Positions 27,514 to 36,082 of a DNA stretch of 64,000 nt are shown piece after piece. A model generated the notes under the pieces. That model searched no databases. It was not told where the DNA came from and worked only from the letters and a program-made list of their open reading frames with translations. The first letter of the stretch is position 1. Each line of letters starts with the position of its first letter. The position numbers and the translations under genes were made by a program. Source of the DNA: Glycocaulis albus (GTDB lineage Bacteria; Pseudomonadota; Alphaproteobacteria; Caulobacterales; Maricaulaceae); contig NZ_BMFS01000004.1 of NCBI RefSeq assembly GCF_014639075.1, positions 62,001 through 126,000 on the forward strand. The letters are read 5' to 3'.

Positions 27514-28925
27514 GCCGCGTCCTCCAGAAGGGCGTGCCGGGCAAGGCCGGAGACCATTTCCGGCGCGCGCGCGACGACCTCGCCAATCACGATCACGGCC
27601 GGGCCCTTTATCTCGTGCGTGCCGATGAGGGCAGGAAGGTCTGCCAGCGTGCCCGATACGCTGCGTTCGCCAGGCAGGGAGCCGTTCTCGATGATGGCAA
27701 CCGGCGTGTCGCCGCTGCGCCCCGCCGTGATCAGTCTCGCGCTGAGCACCGGCGCGGTGGCGACACCCATATAGACGACCAGCGTATGCCGGGCGCTGGC
27801 GAGGCTCTGATAGTCCAGCTCAGGCCCGTCGGCCTTGGGCTGGCCGGTGACGAAGGTCACCGCCTGTGCTGCGTCGCGATGGGTGAGGGGGATTTGCGCC
27901 GAGGCTGCGCAGGCGAGCGCCGCTGAAATGCCCGGCACCACCTCAACCTCGATACCGGCGGCGCGCACCGCTTCGGTTTCCTCGCCGCCGCGCCCGAAGA
28001 TGAAGCTGTCCCCGCCTTTCAGACGTACGACGCGCAAGCCCTTGCGGGCTTCCTCGATGAGAATTTCGCCGATCCTTTCCTGTGGCACAGAGTGGTGGCC
28101 ACGCTTCTTGCCGACATCAATGCGCCGCGCATCGCGGCGCGCGCGCTGCAATATGGCTTCGGGCACCAGCCGGTCGTGCACGATCACATCGGCGTCGCGC
28201 AGCACGCGCACGGCTTTCAGCGTCAGAAGTTCGGGATCACCCGGTCCGGCTCCAACCAGAAACACCTTGCCGGGTTCTGCCCTGCCATCGCGAAATCGGG
28301 CGAGGGCGTGGCTCAGCGCGCGGGCCGTACCCGGACCATCGCCGGCATCGGCCCTGGCGGCCGCCTCGCCGCGAAGGGCGGCTTCCCAGAAGCGGCGCCG
28401 CGCATCCAGTGCCGGCAGGGTTTCGCGCACCGTATCGCGCAAGGCATTGGCGCTGCGGGCGAGCAGCCCCACCCCCGGCGCCACCAGCCCCTCCAGCGCC
28501 GAGCGGATATCGCGCACCAGTACAGGCGCGGCCCCGCCGGTGGAGAGCGCAATTGTAACAGAACCCCGGTCGACGATGGCGGGCGTGTAGAAATCGCAAA
28601 GTGGCAGATTGTCGACCACATTGACCAGAGCGCCCGCCCGGCGTGCGCGCGCGGCAAGGCGGGCCGCGCGGGCCTCGTCCTCCAGCGCAATGAACACGAA
28701 TTTCGCGCCGGAAAAAGCACCCGGCGGCACAAACCTGCCCTGCACGATGCGCGCTCCGGTCTCCGTATCCACACCTGGCAGGGCAGCGCTCTTCACGGCC
28801 GGGCGCCAGACCAGCTCGCAGGGGGCGCCTGCAAACAGGCGCAGCTTGGCGCGTGCGGCCTCGCCGTCACCAATGACGATGACGCGCGTGCCCTTTAGCG
28901 GGATGGCGGGGAGAAACTGGTCCAT
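27510..28925 (-). CDS. cysG: Siroheme synthase CysG (bifunctional)
   Basis: 471-aa enzyme that converts uroporphyrinogen III to siroheme, the CysI cofactor. Residues 1 to ~200 are the precorrin-2 dehydrogenase/ferrochelatase half (IPLKGTRVIVIGDGEAA, NVVDNLPLCDFYTPAIVDRG). Residues ~215-471 are uroporphyrinogen methyltransferase (LVGAGPGDPELLTLKAV, VIVHDRLV, RLKGGDSFIFGRGGEE). First gene of the sulfate-assimilation operon; the 173 bases upstream carry no riboswitch I recognise. Confidence 0.95.
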   Translation of the reverse strand: MDQFLPAIPLKGTRVIVIGDGEAARAKLRLFAGAPCELVWRPAVKSAALPGVDTETGARIVQGRFVPPGAFSGAKFVFIALEDEARAARLAARARRAGALVNVVDNLPLCDFYTPAIVDRGSVTIALSTGGAAPVLVRDIRSALEGLVAPGVGLLARSANALRDTVRETLPALDARRRFWEAALRGEAAARADAGDGPGTARALSHALARFRDGRAEPGKVFLVGAGPGDPELLTLKAVRVLRDADVIVHDRLVPEAILQRARRDARRIDVGKKRGHHSVPQERIGEILIEEARKGLRVVRLKGGDSFIFGRGGEETEAVRAAGIEVEVVPGISAALACAASAQIPLTHRDAAQAVTFVTGQPKADGPELDYQSLASARHTLVVYMGVATAPVLSARLITAGRSGDTPVAIIENGSLPGERSVSGTLADLPALIGTHEIKGPAVIVIGEVVARAPEMVSGLARHALLEDAA

Positions 28926-29098
28926 AAGGCTAGCCCTTCACATCTCGGCCGAAAGCCTAAGGGGCTATTGCCGGACGTCTCCAGCCAGCTCTGCTGCCTC
29001 CATCCGATAGATTTTCTGCTTGGGGCGCCTGACGCCAACCAGCGCGGTTGAATTTTGCACGGGCGTCAGTTCGCCGGCCGGGTATAGCCGCGGCGGCG

Positions 29099-29782
29099 TT
29101 ACATCAGCCCCAGCTGCTTGAAACTGGCCACCTTGTCGCGTCCGACGACGAGATGGTCATGCACCACGATGGAGAGCGGCTTGCCGATCTCTACGACCTG
29201 CCGGGTCATGTCGATATCGGCGTGAGAGGGCGTGGGGTCGCCGCTGGGATGGTTGTGGACCAGGATGATGGCGCTGGCATCCAGCGCTATGGCGCGCTTG
29301 ATGATCTCGCGTGGATAGACGGGGGCATGATCCACCGTGCCGCGTGCCTGGAATTCATCGGCCAGAAGCCGGTTCTTCTTGTCAAGGAACAGCACCCGGA
29401 ACTCTTCGGTCGAGGCGTTCTGAAGGGCCGTGCGCACATAATCGAGCAGCGCCGACCATGAGGAAATGACCGCCCGGCCGGACACCTGCTCGCGCGCAAT
29501 GCGTGTCGCCACCTCCTGAAACAGGTTCAGCTCCAGCGCCACTTTTTCCGAAATACCCTTGATCTCGGTGAGCTGATCGGGACGCGCGGCGCACACCCGG
29601 CCCAGATCGCCAAATCGCGCCAGCAGGTCTTTGGCCAGCGGCTTCACGTCACGCTGCGGGATGGCACGGAACAGTATCAGCTCGAGAATTTCATAATCGG
29701 CGAGCCCCTTGCCGCCGGCCTCTGAAAAGCGGGCGCGCAGCCGGTCGCGATGACCGTGATAATGGGGCTTGTCCGCCTCCAT
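29099..29782 (-). CDS. radC: RadC/JAB-domain protein (DUF2466)
   Basis: 227-aa member of the RadC family. The JAMM/MPN+ metal motif is complete: HNHPSGDPTPSHAD at about residues 176-189, with an upstream Glu in NASTEEFRVLFLD. A helix-hairpin-helix-like N-terminal part (LADYEILELILFRAIPQRD) precedes it. Once thought to be a repair protein, its function is unsettled. The stop lies 317 bases from the radC-cysG gap side; map starts just upstream with a 6-base separation, suggesting a map-radC unit. Confidence 0.92.
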   Translation of the reverse strand: MEADKPHYHGHRDRLRARFSEAGGKGLADYEILELILFRAIPQRDVKPLAKDLLARFGDLGRVCAARPDQLTEIKGISEKVALELNLFQEVATRIAREQVSGRAVISSWSALLDYVRTALQNASTEEFRVLFLDKKNRLLADEFQARGTVDHAPVYPREIIKRAIALDASAIILVHNHPSGDPTPSHADIDMTRQVVEIGKPLSIVVHDHLVVGRDKVASFKQLGLM

Positions 29783-29788
29783 CCGCCG

Positions 29789-30649
29789 CTATTTCCAGGG
29801 CGGGCAGTGATAGCCGGCCGGCGAGCTGGTGAATATCTCAACGCCGGTTTCGGTAACGCCTACGGAGTGTTCGAACTGGGCGGACAGGGATTTGTCACGG
29901 GTCACCGCAGTCCATCCGTCCGCCAGCACTTTCACCGCGGCGCGGCCATCATTGAGCATGGGCTCGATGGTGAAGATCATGCCGGGCTTGAGCACGGCGC
30001 CGCTGCCCCGGTCGCCAAAATGCAGCACGTTGGGCGCGTCGTGAAAGAGCTGGCCTATACCGTGCCCGCAGAAATCGCGCACCACGCTGCAGCGCTGGCT
30101 CTCGGCATATTCCTGTATCGCTGCGCCGATATCGCCGAACGTGTTGCCGGGCTTGACCTCGGCAATGCCGCGCATCAGCGCCTCATAGGTCACTTCAATC
30201 AGGCGCTCGGCCTTGCGGCGCACTTCGCCGACGGTGAACATCCGGCTGGTATCGCCGTGCCAGCCATCAACGATGCAGGTCACGTCGATATTGAGGATGT
30301 CGCCCTCTTTCAGCGGTTTGTCATTGGGAATGCCGTGGCAGACGACGTGATTGATCGAGGTGCAGGAGGACTTCGAATAGCCCTTGTAGAACAGGGTCGC
30401 TGGCACCGCTCCGTGCTGGATGAAATTGCGCCGCACGATGTCGTCGATGGCTTGTGTGGTGACACCGGGCTTCACGAAATCCACCAGCAGGTCGAGCGTG
30501 GCCGCTGCGAGCTGACCTGCCTTGCGCATGCCGGCAAACGCTTCCGGCCCGTGCTGGCGTATCTGGCCATCGCGGACCAGTTCGGTGTCATCAATCATGC
30601 TGGCGTCGGTCACGAATAGGTCCTGAATGCTGACTGTGTATAGCTCCAT
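29789..30649 (-). CDS. map: Methionine aminopeptidase, type I
   Basis: 286-aa metalloenzyme that removes the initiator Met from nascent proteins. Metal ligands are in the pita-bread fold: Asp in LNIDVTCIVDGWHGDTSRMF, His in HGIGQLFHDAPNVLHFG and Glu in IFTIEPML. The N-terminal ~30 residues before the fold are longer than in E. coli Map. Followed 6 bases later by radC. Confidence 0.95.
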   Translation of the reverse strand: MELYTVSIQDLFVTDASMIDDTELVRDGQIRQHGPEAFAGMRKAGQLAAATLDLLVDFVKPGVTTQAIDDIVRRNFIQHGAVPATLFYKGYSKSSCTSINHVVCHGIPNDKPLKEGDILNIDVTCIVDGWHGDTSRMFTVGEVRRKAERLIEVTYEALMRGIAEVKPGNTFGDIGAAIQEYAESQRCSVVRDFCGHGIGQLFHDAPNVLHFGDRGSGAVLKPGMIFTIEPMLNDGRAAVKVLADGWTAVTRDKSLSAQFEHSVGVTETGVEIFTSSPAGYHCPPWK

Positions 30650-30654
30650 ATAGC

Positions 30655-30688
30655 GCCGCCCGGAGCGTTAGGAAACGCCCCGGGCGGC
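30655..30688. terminator. Hairpin terminator between the repeat protein gene and map
   Basis: GCCGCCCGG / CCGGGCGGC outer arms plus GCGTT / AACGC inner arms with one mismatch and an AGGA loop, a 15-bp stem. It lies downstream of the minus-strand two-repeat protein gene and just before map. Confidence 0.65.
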
Positions 30689-30717
30689 CAAAGCTCAGGC
30701 AAAGCAGCCCTTAGGGC

Positions 30718-31632
30718 CTATTCGCTGTACAGCTCGGAGATGACCAGCACAGCCTCGCGCAGCGAGGTGCTGCCCCAGGTGCCGACCCAGATATCGTACT
30801 GACCGGCCATCGGGCTGTCCCAGCGGATAGACGGGTTGGTGCCCACCCCGCCATCATCATTGCAGTACCAGCCGCCGTCGGGGCCGTTGATGACAAGCGT
30901 GGTGTCCGCGCTGGACGCCACCGAGATGATCAGCGGCAGGCTGCCCGGCTGGAAGTTCAGGCGGACGTCTGGCGCCTCGGAGATATAGCCGACGCAATTG
31001 CCGCCAATGCTGTCATTGGCCCGGATCGGCCCGCCCGATTGCAGCCGCACCCGGTAGGGGTCCGGCGTGAAGCCGCCGCGCAGCGAGACGGTTTCGTAGG
31101 TTGGCCGCAAAGACCAGTCAGGTCCGGACGGAGTATTAGCGGCCTGGCTGACCGTATCTGCGGTGACCGAGCTCAGCTCGGACAGGAAGAGCAGGGCATC
31201 ATGGTTGGACGCGCTGCCATAGGTGCCAACCCAGATGTCATAGCGCCCGCTCATCGGCGAACCGAAATGCAAAAGCGGGTTCAGGCCCTCGCCGCCATCA
31301 TCATCGCAATACCAGTTGCCGTCGGGGCCGTTGACGACCAGCGTCGTATCGCGGCCAGACGAAACCCCGATGCGGAACGGCAGCACCGAGCCGGCGCTGT
31401 AGTTCACCGAGAAGTCCGGCGCGTTGGACACATAGCCCCGGCAGCTGCCGCCAAGCGTCTGGCTGACATTGATCGAGCCGCCCGATTGCAGCGGAACCAC
31501 AAACGGATCCGGGCTGAAGCCCGCGCTGAGCGAGGTGTCCCCGTAATTGGGCTGCAGGGTGTAGTCCTGCGCCATGGCTGCCGTGCCCGGCAGCGCCAGC
31601 GCCAGTGCTGAATATAGAATTGCCAGTCTCAT
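30718..31632 (-). CDS. Secreted protein with two tandem ~110-residue beta domains
   Basis: 304-aa exported protein with a signal peptide (MRLAILYSALALALPGTAAMA). The mature part is two copies of one domain, residues about 25-145 and 160-304. Shared blocks are GGF-x-PDP, LQSGG, GG-C-x-GY-S-APD, DTTLV-NGPDG-WYC-DDGG, NP and SPM-G-YDIWVGT. The Asp-rich WYC-DDGG loop might bind calcium and each repeat keeps a Cys pair that may form a disulfide. The domain resembles the beta-sandwich accessory domains of secreted peptidases; here it stands alone. GGGGAGA precedes the ATG at 31632. Upstream neighbour is an M28 peptidase. Confidence 0.75.
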   Translation of the reverse strand: MRLAILYSALALALPGTAAMAQDYTLQPNYGDTSLSAGFSPDPFVVPLQSGGSINVSQTLGGSCRGYVSNAPDFSVNYSAGSVLPFRIGVSSGRDTTLVVNGPDGNWYCDDDGGEGLNPLLHFGSPMSGRYDIWVGTYGSASNHDALLFLSELSSVTADTVSQAANTPSGPDWSLRPTYETVSLRGGFTPDPYRVRLQSGGPIRANDSIGGNCVGYISEAPDVRLNFQPGSLPLIISVASSADTTLVINGPDGGWYCNDDGGVGTNPSIRWDSPMAGQYDIWVGTWGSTSLREAVLVISELYSE

Positions 31633-31748
31633 ATTGGTGTCTCCCCACCTGTTCCGGTCAGAAGCCGTCTGTCCACAGACCCCCTGACACCCGAATACGC
31701 AAATCAAGACACAGGCAATCTGGACCGGGGATGAACGGATGCACAGAA

Positions 31749-31783
31749 AAAACCGCCCGGATGACACGATTTGTCACCCGGGC
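31749..31783 (-). terminator. Intrinsic terminator of the M28 peptidase gene
   Basis: On the minus strand a 12-bp stem with one mismatch (arms 31772-31783 and 31755-31766, 5-base loop) is followed after GG by six T residues, the classic Rho-independent layout, 27 bases after the peptidase stop. Confidence 0.8.
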
Positions 31784-31809
31784 CGCATGTCTCAGGTTGC
31801 TGAAAACGC

Positions 31810-33423
31810 TCAGTTCGCGAAGAAGCTGTCGTCGTTCCAACGCGGGGCCTGCTCTGTGTTGGCGACCGCCTGGATGATCTCGAAATTGATCCGCGCAAAC
31901 CGGGCGCCCTGGTCAAAACGCAGGCCTTGCGACAGATCATCGCCGGGCGCGTGGTAATTGCCGCCCAGAAAGCGCAGGAAGGCCGCGCCTTCATCATCTT
32001 CCGCGTCGGGCGAGGAGAAGCCCGTCATCAGAAACACGGACGGCACGCCCTGACGGACGAAATTATAGTGGTCGGAGCGTACGAACAGGGACTGGCCGGG
32101 GATCGGATCGGGCGACAGCGTCACCCCGGCGCGTGCCACCGCGTCTGATGCCACCGGGCCGAGCGTCGAATGTTCCGCCCCGAAGGCGATCACATCGTTG
32201 AATTCATAGAGCATGACCGGCATGTCGAGATTGATATTGGCCACCATCCGGCCCATCGCAGGCGTCGGGTTGGCCGCGACATGGGCCGATCCCAGCAGGC
32301 CCTTTTCCTCAGCCGTCAGCGCGATGAATACGACCGTGCGGGCCGGGCGCGGTCCCTGAACGAGGGCGCGCGCCGATTCCAGCATGGCTGCCGTGCCCGA
32401 CGCATTGTCCAGCGCGCCATTGCAGATCGGGTCTTCATCAAGCGGCTGGCAGATGCCGATATGATCCAGATGGGCCGTCACAATCACGGTTTCTGCAGAC
32501 AGGACAGGGTCGGAACCCGGCAGCACACCGATCACGTTGGCGCTGGCAACCGGTTCGCGGCTGGTGGCCTGTGCCATCTCCACACTGGCGTTCAGGGCAA
32601 AGCTCTCAAGCGGCTCACCGGCCTGGGCGGCGGCCACGATGGCGGCGAAATCCCGGCCTGAATTGGCGAACAGCCGCTCAGCGCCTGAGGTGCCTGTGAC
32701 GGCACTGGCCTCAATCACGGCCGGAGAGGCGGCTGCCGCGACGGTCATGGAGGGGCGCGGATTGGCCGCCATTGCTGCGAGGCGTGAGAACGGAAAGCGC
32801 GTCAGCCCGTCCGCCATGATGACGATGACGCCGCGGGCGCCGCGTGCCGCGGCAAACTCCGCCTTGGTGCGGTTATTGGACAGGTGCGCGGCAACATCGC
32901 TGGGCAGGCCGTCCGGCGCTCCGGCGAGAAGAATCACAATGCGGCCTTCCACATCGACACCCTCATAGCTGTCCATACCCAGCCCCGGCACCACAATGCC
33001 GTATCCGGCAAACACGGCCTCGGCGGTGACGGCGCTTTCATCGCGTGTCGCATGCGCGCCGATGATGAAATCGGTCCCGTGTTCGAGCACCTCGCCATTG
33101 ATAGCGAGCCGCGCCCGCGATGAATCAGACACCATGTTCTGCAAGGGCACCGGCTCATGGTAGCTGCCGTCGCTGGCGCCCGGCTCCAGACCGAGAAGGC
33201 GGAAATGGCTTTCCACATAACGTGCGGCGATGTCGTAGCCGCGCGTCCCCGTATCGCGCCCCTCCAGCAGATCGTCGGCCAGGAAGCGGATATGCGCCTC
33301 GATGGCGTGCGCGGTGATGATGTCCCCGGCGGCTTCAGCCTGCGGCGCAGGCGCAGGTGTCGTGGCGCATGCGCCGAGGATAAGCGCGGCGCTGGTGGCC
33401 GCGGCGAGATAGTGCCGGATCAT
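31810..33423 (-). CDS. M28-family metallopeptidase lipoprotein with PA domain
   Basis: 537-aa exported aminopeptidase-type enzyme. The start at 33423 gives a lipoprotein signal with lipobox LGAC (SAALILGACATTPAP). A protease-associated (PA) domain lies about residues 120-260. The M28 core follows, with co-catalytic zinc ligands in VTAHLDHIGICQ, the Asp of GALDNASGTAAMLE, catalytic Glu in ALTAEEKGLLGSA and the late His in RSDHYNFVRQGVPSVF. Likely anchored in a cell-envelope membrane and active in peptide scavenging. Ends in a strong intrinsic terminator. Confidence 0.92.
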   Translation of the reverse strand: MIRHYLAAATSAALILGACATTPAPAPQAEAAGDIITAHAIEAHIRFLADDLLEGRDTGTRGYDIAARYVESHFRLLGLEPGASDGSYHEPVPLQNMVSDSSRARLAINGEVLEHGTDFIIGAHATRDESAVTAEAVFAGYGIVVPGLGMDSYEGVDVEGRIVILLAGAPDGLPSDVAAHLSNNRTKAEFAAARGARGVIVIMADGLTRFPFSRLAAMAANPRPSMTVAAAASPAVIEASAVTGTSGAERLFANSGRDFAAIVAAAQAGEPLESFALNASVEMAQATSREPVASANVIGVLPGSDPVLSAETVIVTAHLDHIGICQPLDEDPICNGALDNASGTAAMLESARALVQGPRPARTVVFIALTAEEKGLLGSAHVAANPTPAMGRMVANINLDMPVMLYEFNDVIAFGAEHSTLGPVASDAVARAGVTLSPDPIPGQSLFVRSDHYNFVRQGVPSVFLMTGFSSPDAEDDEGAAFLRFLGGNYHAPGDDLSQGLRFDQGARFARINFEIIQAVANTEQAPRWNDDSFFAN

Positions 33424-33546
33424 GTTTTTTGTCCCCGATTGTGGCGCCGGGCGCCCGCTGCCCGAAGCCCTAGCGCCTGGGGCGGGCAGGCTCAATCATG
33501 CAGGCCAGAACATGGCCAAACTTTCATCTTTGAACGGATGGCTGCG

Positions 33547-34056
33547 CTACTCGTCCAGCGCCCAGAGTGCTGAACGCAGATGCGCGGCGCGTACAGCTTC
33601 GGACAGGTCTGCGTCAGGCACATGGTAGTGACGCGCGAAGTCACGCGTCATGCGGGCCGGCTTGCCGGTGGAGAGCTGGAAGGACACCAGCCAGGTGCGG
33701 GCGCGGAATACCGTCTCGCCGGTGTCGCGCTTGCGGAACTGGTACCAGCGTTCCGCCCGCAGCCGCCCGTCGCTCAGCGCGATCCAGACCGCGCAGGTCA
33801 GGATGTCGCCGGCCCGGCAATGGCCGGAATAATCGGCCAGCGTGCGGATCACCGCCATGCCCCGGTCTGCATCCCGGCAGCCCTGCCGGGTCAGCCCGTC
33901 AGCCTCCCAGTGTGCCCAGGCGGTTTCGTCGGCCCAGCGCAGATAGGCGGCATTGTTGGCGTGGCCGAAATCATCGATTTCGGCCTCGTCCACGCGCCGG
34001 TTGCGCACAAAGGGCAGGGGCAGATCCCATCCCTTGTCGGTGGGCGCTATCGGCAT
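33547..34056 (-). CDS. Hotdog-fold acyl-CoA thioesterase
   Basis: 169-aa member of the 4-hydroxybenzoyl-CoA/YbgC-like thioesterase group. The hotdog signature is DFGHANNAAYLRWADE (the family motif is D-x-x-G-H-V-N-N-A-x-Y), with His and Asn conserved and the first Asp present as DDF. Substrate not predictable. Divergent from the cinA-like gene. Confidence 0.82.
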   Translation of the reverse strand: MPIAPTDKGWDLPLPFVRNRRVDEAEIDDFGHANNAAYLRWADETAWAHWEADGLTRQGCRDADRGMAVIRTLADYSGHCRAGDILTCAVWIALSDGRLRAERWYQFRKRDTGETVFRARTWLVSFQLSTGKPARMTRDFARHYHVPDADLSEAVRAAHLRSALWALDE

Positions 34057-34165
34057 GGCGCTTTCCTCGTTGCGTGTTGAAACAGGCTGTCCGGCGCAGC
34101 GCGGCGGGTTATGTCATGAACCACGATGACGTCAACGCGCGGCACGGCCAAAAGGATGAACGCAA

Positions 34166-34918
34166 ATGGATGAACGACCCGTCAAGGCCGCCGTGCTGGT
34201 GATCGGTGATGAAATACTTTCCGGCCGTACGCAGGACGTGAATATCCGCCAGATCGCGGAGTTCCTTGGCCCGCTTGGCATAACGCTGGGCGAGGCGCGT
34301 GTGGTCAGTGATGTGCAGGCCGATATTGTGGCGGCGCTGAATGCGCTGCGGGCCCGCTGGGACTATGTGTTCACCACCGGCGGCATCGGTCCCACCCATG
34401 ACGATATCACCGCTGATGCCGTGGCCGCCGCCTTCGGGCGGTCAATCGATGTGCGCGAGGACGCTCTGGCCATTCTGCGCGAATGGTATGCGAAATCGGG
34501 CACTGAACTGACGCAAGCGCGCCTGCGCATGGCCCGCATTCCCGAGGGCGCGGTGCTGATCGACAATCCCGTCACCGGTGCGCCGGGCTTCCAGATCGAA
34601 AACGTGTTCGTGCTGGCCGGTGTGCCCAAGATCGCGCGCGGCATGCTCGAAGACATCGCGCACAGGCTGGAGGGCGGGGCGGTGACCCGGTCGCTCAGCA
34701 TCCGCCTTGAGGGTGTGCGTGAGGGCGATATCGCCGAAATTCTGGGCCAGGCCGCGAAAGACTTTCCGGCCGTCTCCACCGGCTCCTACCCCTGGTTTCA
34801 GGAGCGCGAGGGCGGCGAGCTGTCGCGCGGCGTGGCGGTTGTGCTGCGTTCTGCAGACGATGACGCGCTCGAGAAGGCGGGGCAGGTACTGAAAATGCAG
34901 CTGGCCGCACAGTCCTGA
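34166..34918 (+). CDS. CinA N-terminal (COG1058, molybdopterin-binding-like) protein
   Basis: 250-aa protein with only the MoaB/MogA-like half of CinA; the C-terminal nicotinamide-nucleotide amidase domain is absent, as is common for the stand-alone version. Signature blocks: VLVIGDEILSGRTQDVN, FTTGGIGPTHDDITADAVA and NPVTGAPGFQIENVFVLAGVP. In the full family this domain has ADP-ribose/NMN-related pyrophosphatase activity. Upstream of the ClpP paralogue by 87 bases. Confidence 0.9.
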   Translation: MDERPVKAAVLVIGDEILSGRTQDVNIRQIAEFLGPLGITLGEARVVSDVQADIVAALNALRARWDYVFTTGGIGPTHDDITADAVAAAFGRSIDVREDALAILREWYAKSGTELTQARLRMARIPEGAVLIDNPVTGAPGFQIENVFVLAGVPKIARGMLEDIAHRLEGGAVTRSLSIRLEGVREGDIAEILGQAAKDFPAVSTGSYPWFQEREGGELSRGVAVVLRSADDDALEKAGQVLKMQLAAQS

Positions 34919-35005
34919 CCGGCAATGCCCGCTTGCCCCGTCTGGCGGGCATGCCTAACTTGGCCTGCAACAGACAATGCACCTCGCGAGACAGGATATT
35001 TCCCC

Positions 35006-35632
35006 ATGATGGCTGACGGCTTCCGCGCGCAACCGATCCGCAATGATGATGAAGACGCCCCCGAAAAGGATGCCGCGCCCGCAGGCGAGGACTTTGTCGG
35101 CAAGGCGCTGTTTGAAAGCCGCACCATCCTCATCACTGGCGGTATCAACGACAAGGTGGCCCGCTCGGTCTGCGCGCAGCTTTTCGCGCTGGCGGCCAAG
35201 AGCGATGATCCCATCTTGGTGGTGGTCTCCTCGCCAGGCGGCCATGTCGAGTCCGGCGACATGATCCACGACACGATGAAATTCATCAAACCGCGCGTGA
35301 TTGCGCTGGGTTCGGGCTGGGTGGCGTCGGCCGGCGCGCTGATCTTTGTCGGCGCGGAAAAGGAAGACCGCTACTGCCTGCCCAATACCCGCTTCCTCAT
35401 TCACCAGCCGTCTGGCGGTGCGGGCGGCGCGGCCAGCGATATCGAGATCCAGGTGCGCGAGATGCGCATGATGCGCGACCGGCTGAACCGCATTTTTGCC
35501 GAAGCCACCGGCCAGCCCCTGGAGCGCATCGAGAAGGATACCGACCGCGATTTCTGGCTGACGGCCAAGGACGCGATCGAGTATGGCCTGTGCCACAAAA
35601 TCGTGACGCGTCAGGACGAGATAAAGCGCTAG
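35006..35632 (+). CDS. ClpP-family serine protease (paralogue, not next to clpX)
   Basis: 208-aa ClpP-fold protease. The catalytic Ser is in SGWVASAGALIF (typical ClpP has AASMGA), the His in RFLIHQPSGG and the Asp in DTDRDFWLTAKDAIEYGL, so the triad looks complete. The oxyanion segment SSPGGHVESGDMI is normal. An N-terminal extension of about 30 acidic residues (DDEDAPEKDAAPAGED) replaces the usual propeptide and axial loop. No clpX, tig or lon is nearby, which argues for an accessory paralogue rather than the main ClpP. AGGA precedes the ATG at 35006. tRNA-Leu follows 22 bases later. Confidence 0.85.
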   Translation: MMADGFRAQPIRNDDEDAPEKDAAPAGEDFVGKALFESRTILITGGINDKVARSVCAQLFALAAKSDDPILVVVSSPGGHVESGDMIHDTMKFIKPRVIALGSGWVASAGALIFVGAEKEDRYCLPNTRFLIHQPSGGAGGAASDIEIQVREMRMMRDRLNRIFAEATGQPLERIEKDTDRDFWLTAKDAIEYGLCHKIVTRQDEIKR

Positions 35633-35654
35633 GAGCTTGCCGGCGCGGCACAAA

Positions 35655-35743
35655 GCGGGCGTGGCGGAACTGGTAGACGCACCGGACTTAAAATCCGTTG
35701 GAGGGCAACCTCCGTGCCGGTTCGAGTCCGGCCGCCCGCACCA
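35655..35743 (+). tRNA. tRNA-Leu (anticodon UAA)
   Basis: Full cloverleaf: 7-bp acceptor stem GCGGGCG/CGCCCGC, D-arm containing GGAACTGGTAGACGC, anticodon loop CTTAAAA with anticodon TAA, a long class II variable arm (GGAGGGCAACCTCC), T-arm GCCGGTTCGAGTCCGGC, and an encoded CCA end. Confidence 0.97.
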
Positions 35744-36082
35744 CTCTCCTTGTCCTCCTTCACTCCGTTCAGTCAGTGCGGGCAAAAGTGCCCGGCGCGC
35801 GTTTGCGCTTTTCGGCGCTGCGCGCCAAGAGGCCGACGGCCGCCCGCGACTTTTCGCGGAACATCGCAACGCGGATGCGTTGCGGAGCTAGAAAACGCCG
35901 GGCGTCCGAGCCTATGCGAGGCGCGACGCACGGATGTGCGGAGCATCACGGAAACTCCGCGCGTTTGCGCTTTTCGGCGCTGCGCGCCGCAAGGGCAAAG
36001 CCCGTCCGCGCTCGTGCGCGGAACATCATCCAAATGGTCCGCATTGTACCCGGCCGCAAACAGCTCTGATCGATACACCATC
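35744..36082. repeat. Duplicated 30-base direct repeat in the 339-base spacer after tRNA-Leu
   Basis: Bases 35797-35826 and 35959-35988 are identical over 30 bases (beginning gcgcgtttgcgcttttcggc). After each copy the similarity continues loosely for about 45 bases, through gcggaacatc, so the unit is roughly 75-80 bases, present twice with a 162-base period. No gene was found. The segment lies right behind a tRNA but no tRNA 3'-end copy or integrase is visible, so it is not shown to be an attachment site. Confidence 0.75.

Noticed and set aside
28926-29098. SAM or cobalamin riboswitch before cysG
   Set aside because: No recognisable aptamer core; left unannotated.
35714-36082. Upstream extension of the GNAT reading frame through the tRNA spacer
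   Set aside because: Would start inside tRNA-Leu and translate the duplicated repeat; the ATG at 36083 starts the GNAT domain.
35744-36082. tRNA-associated integration site or genomic island
   Set aside because: No integrase, no duplicated tRNA 3' end, and flanking genes look native.
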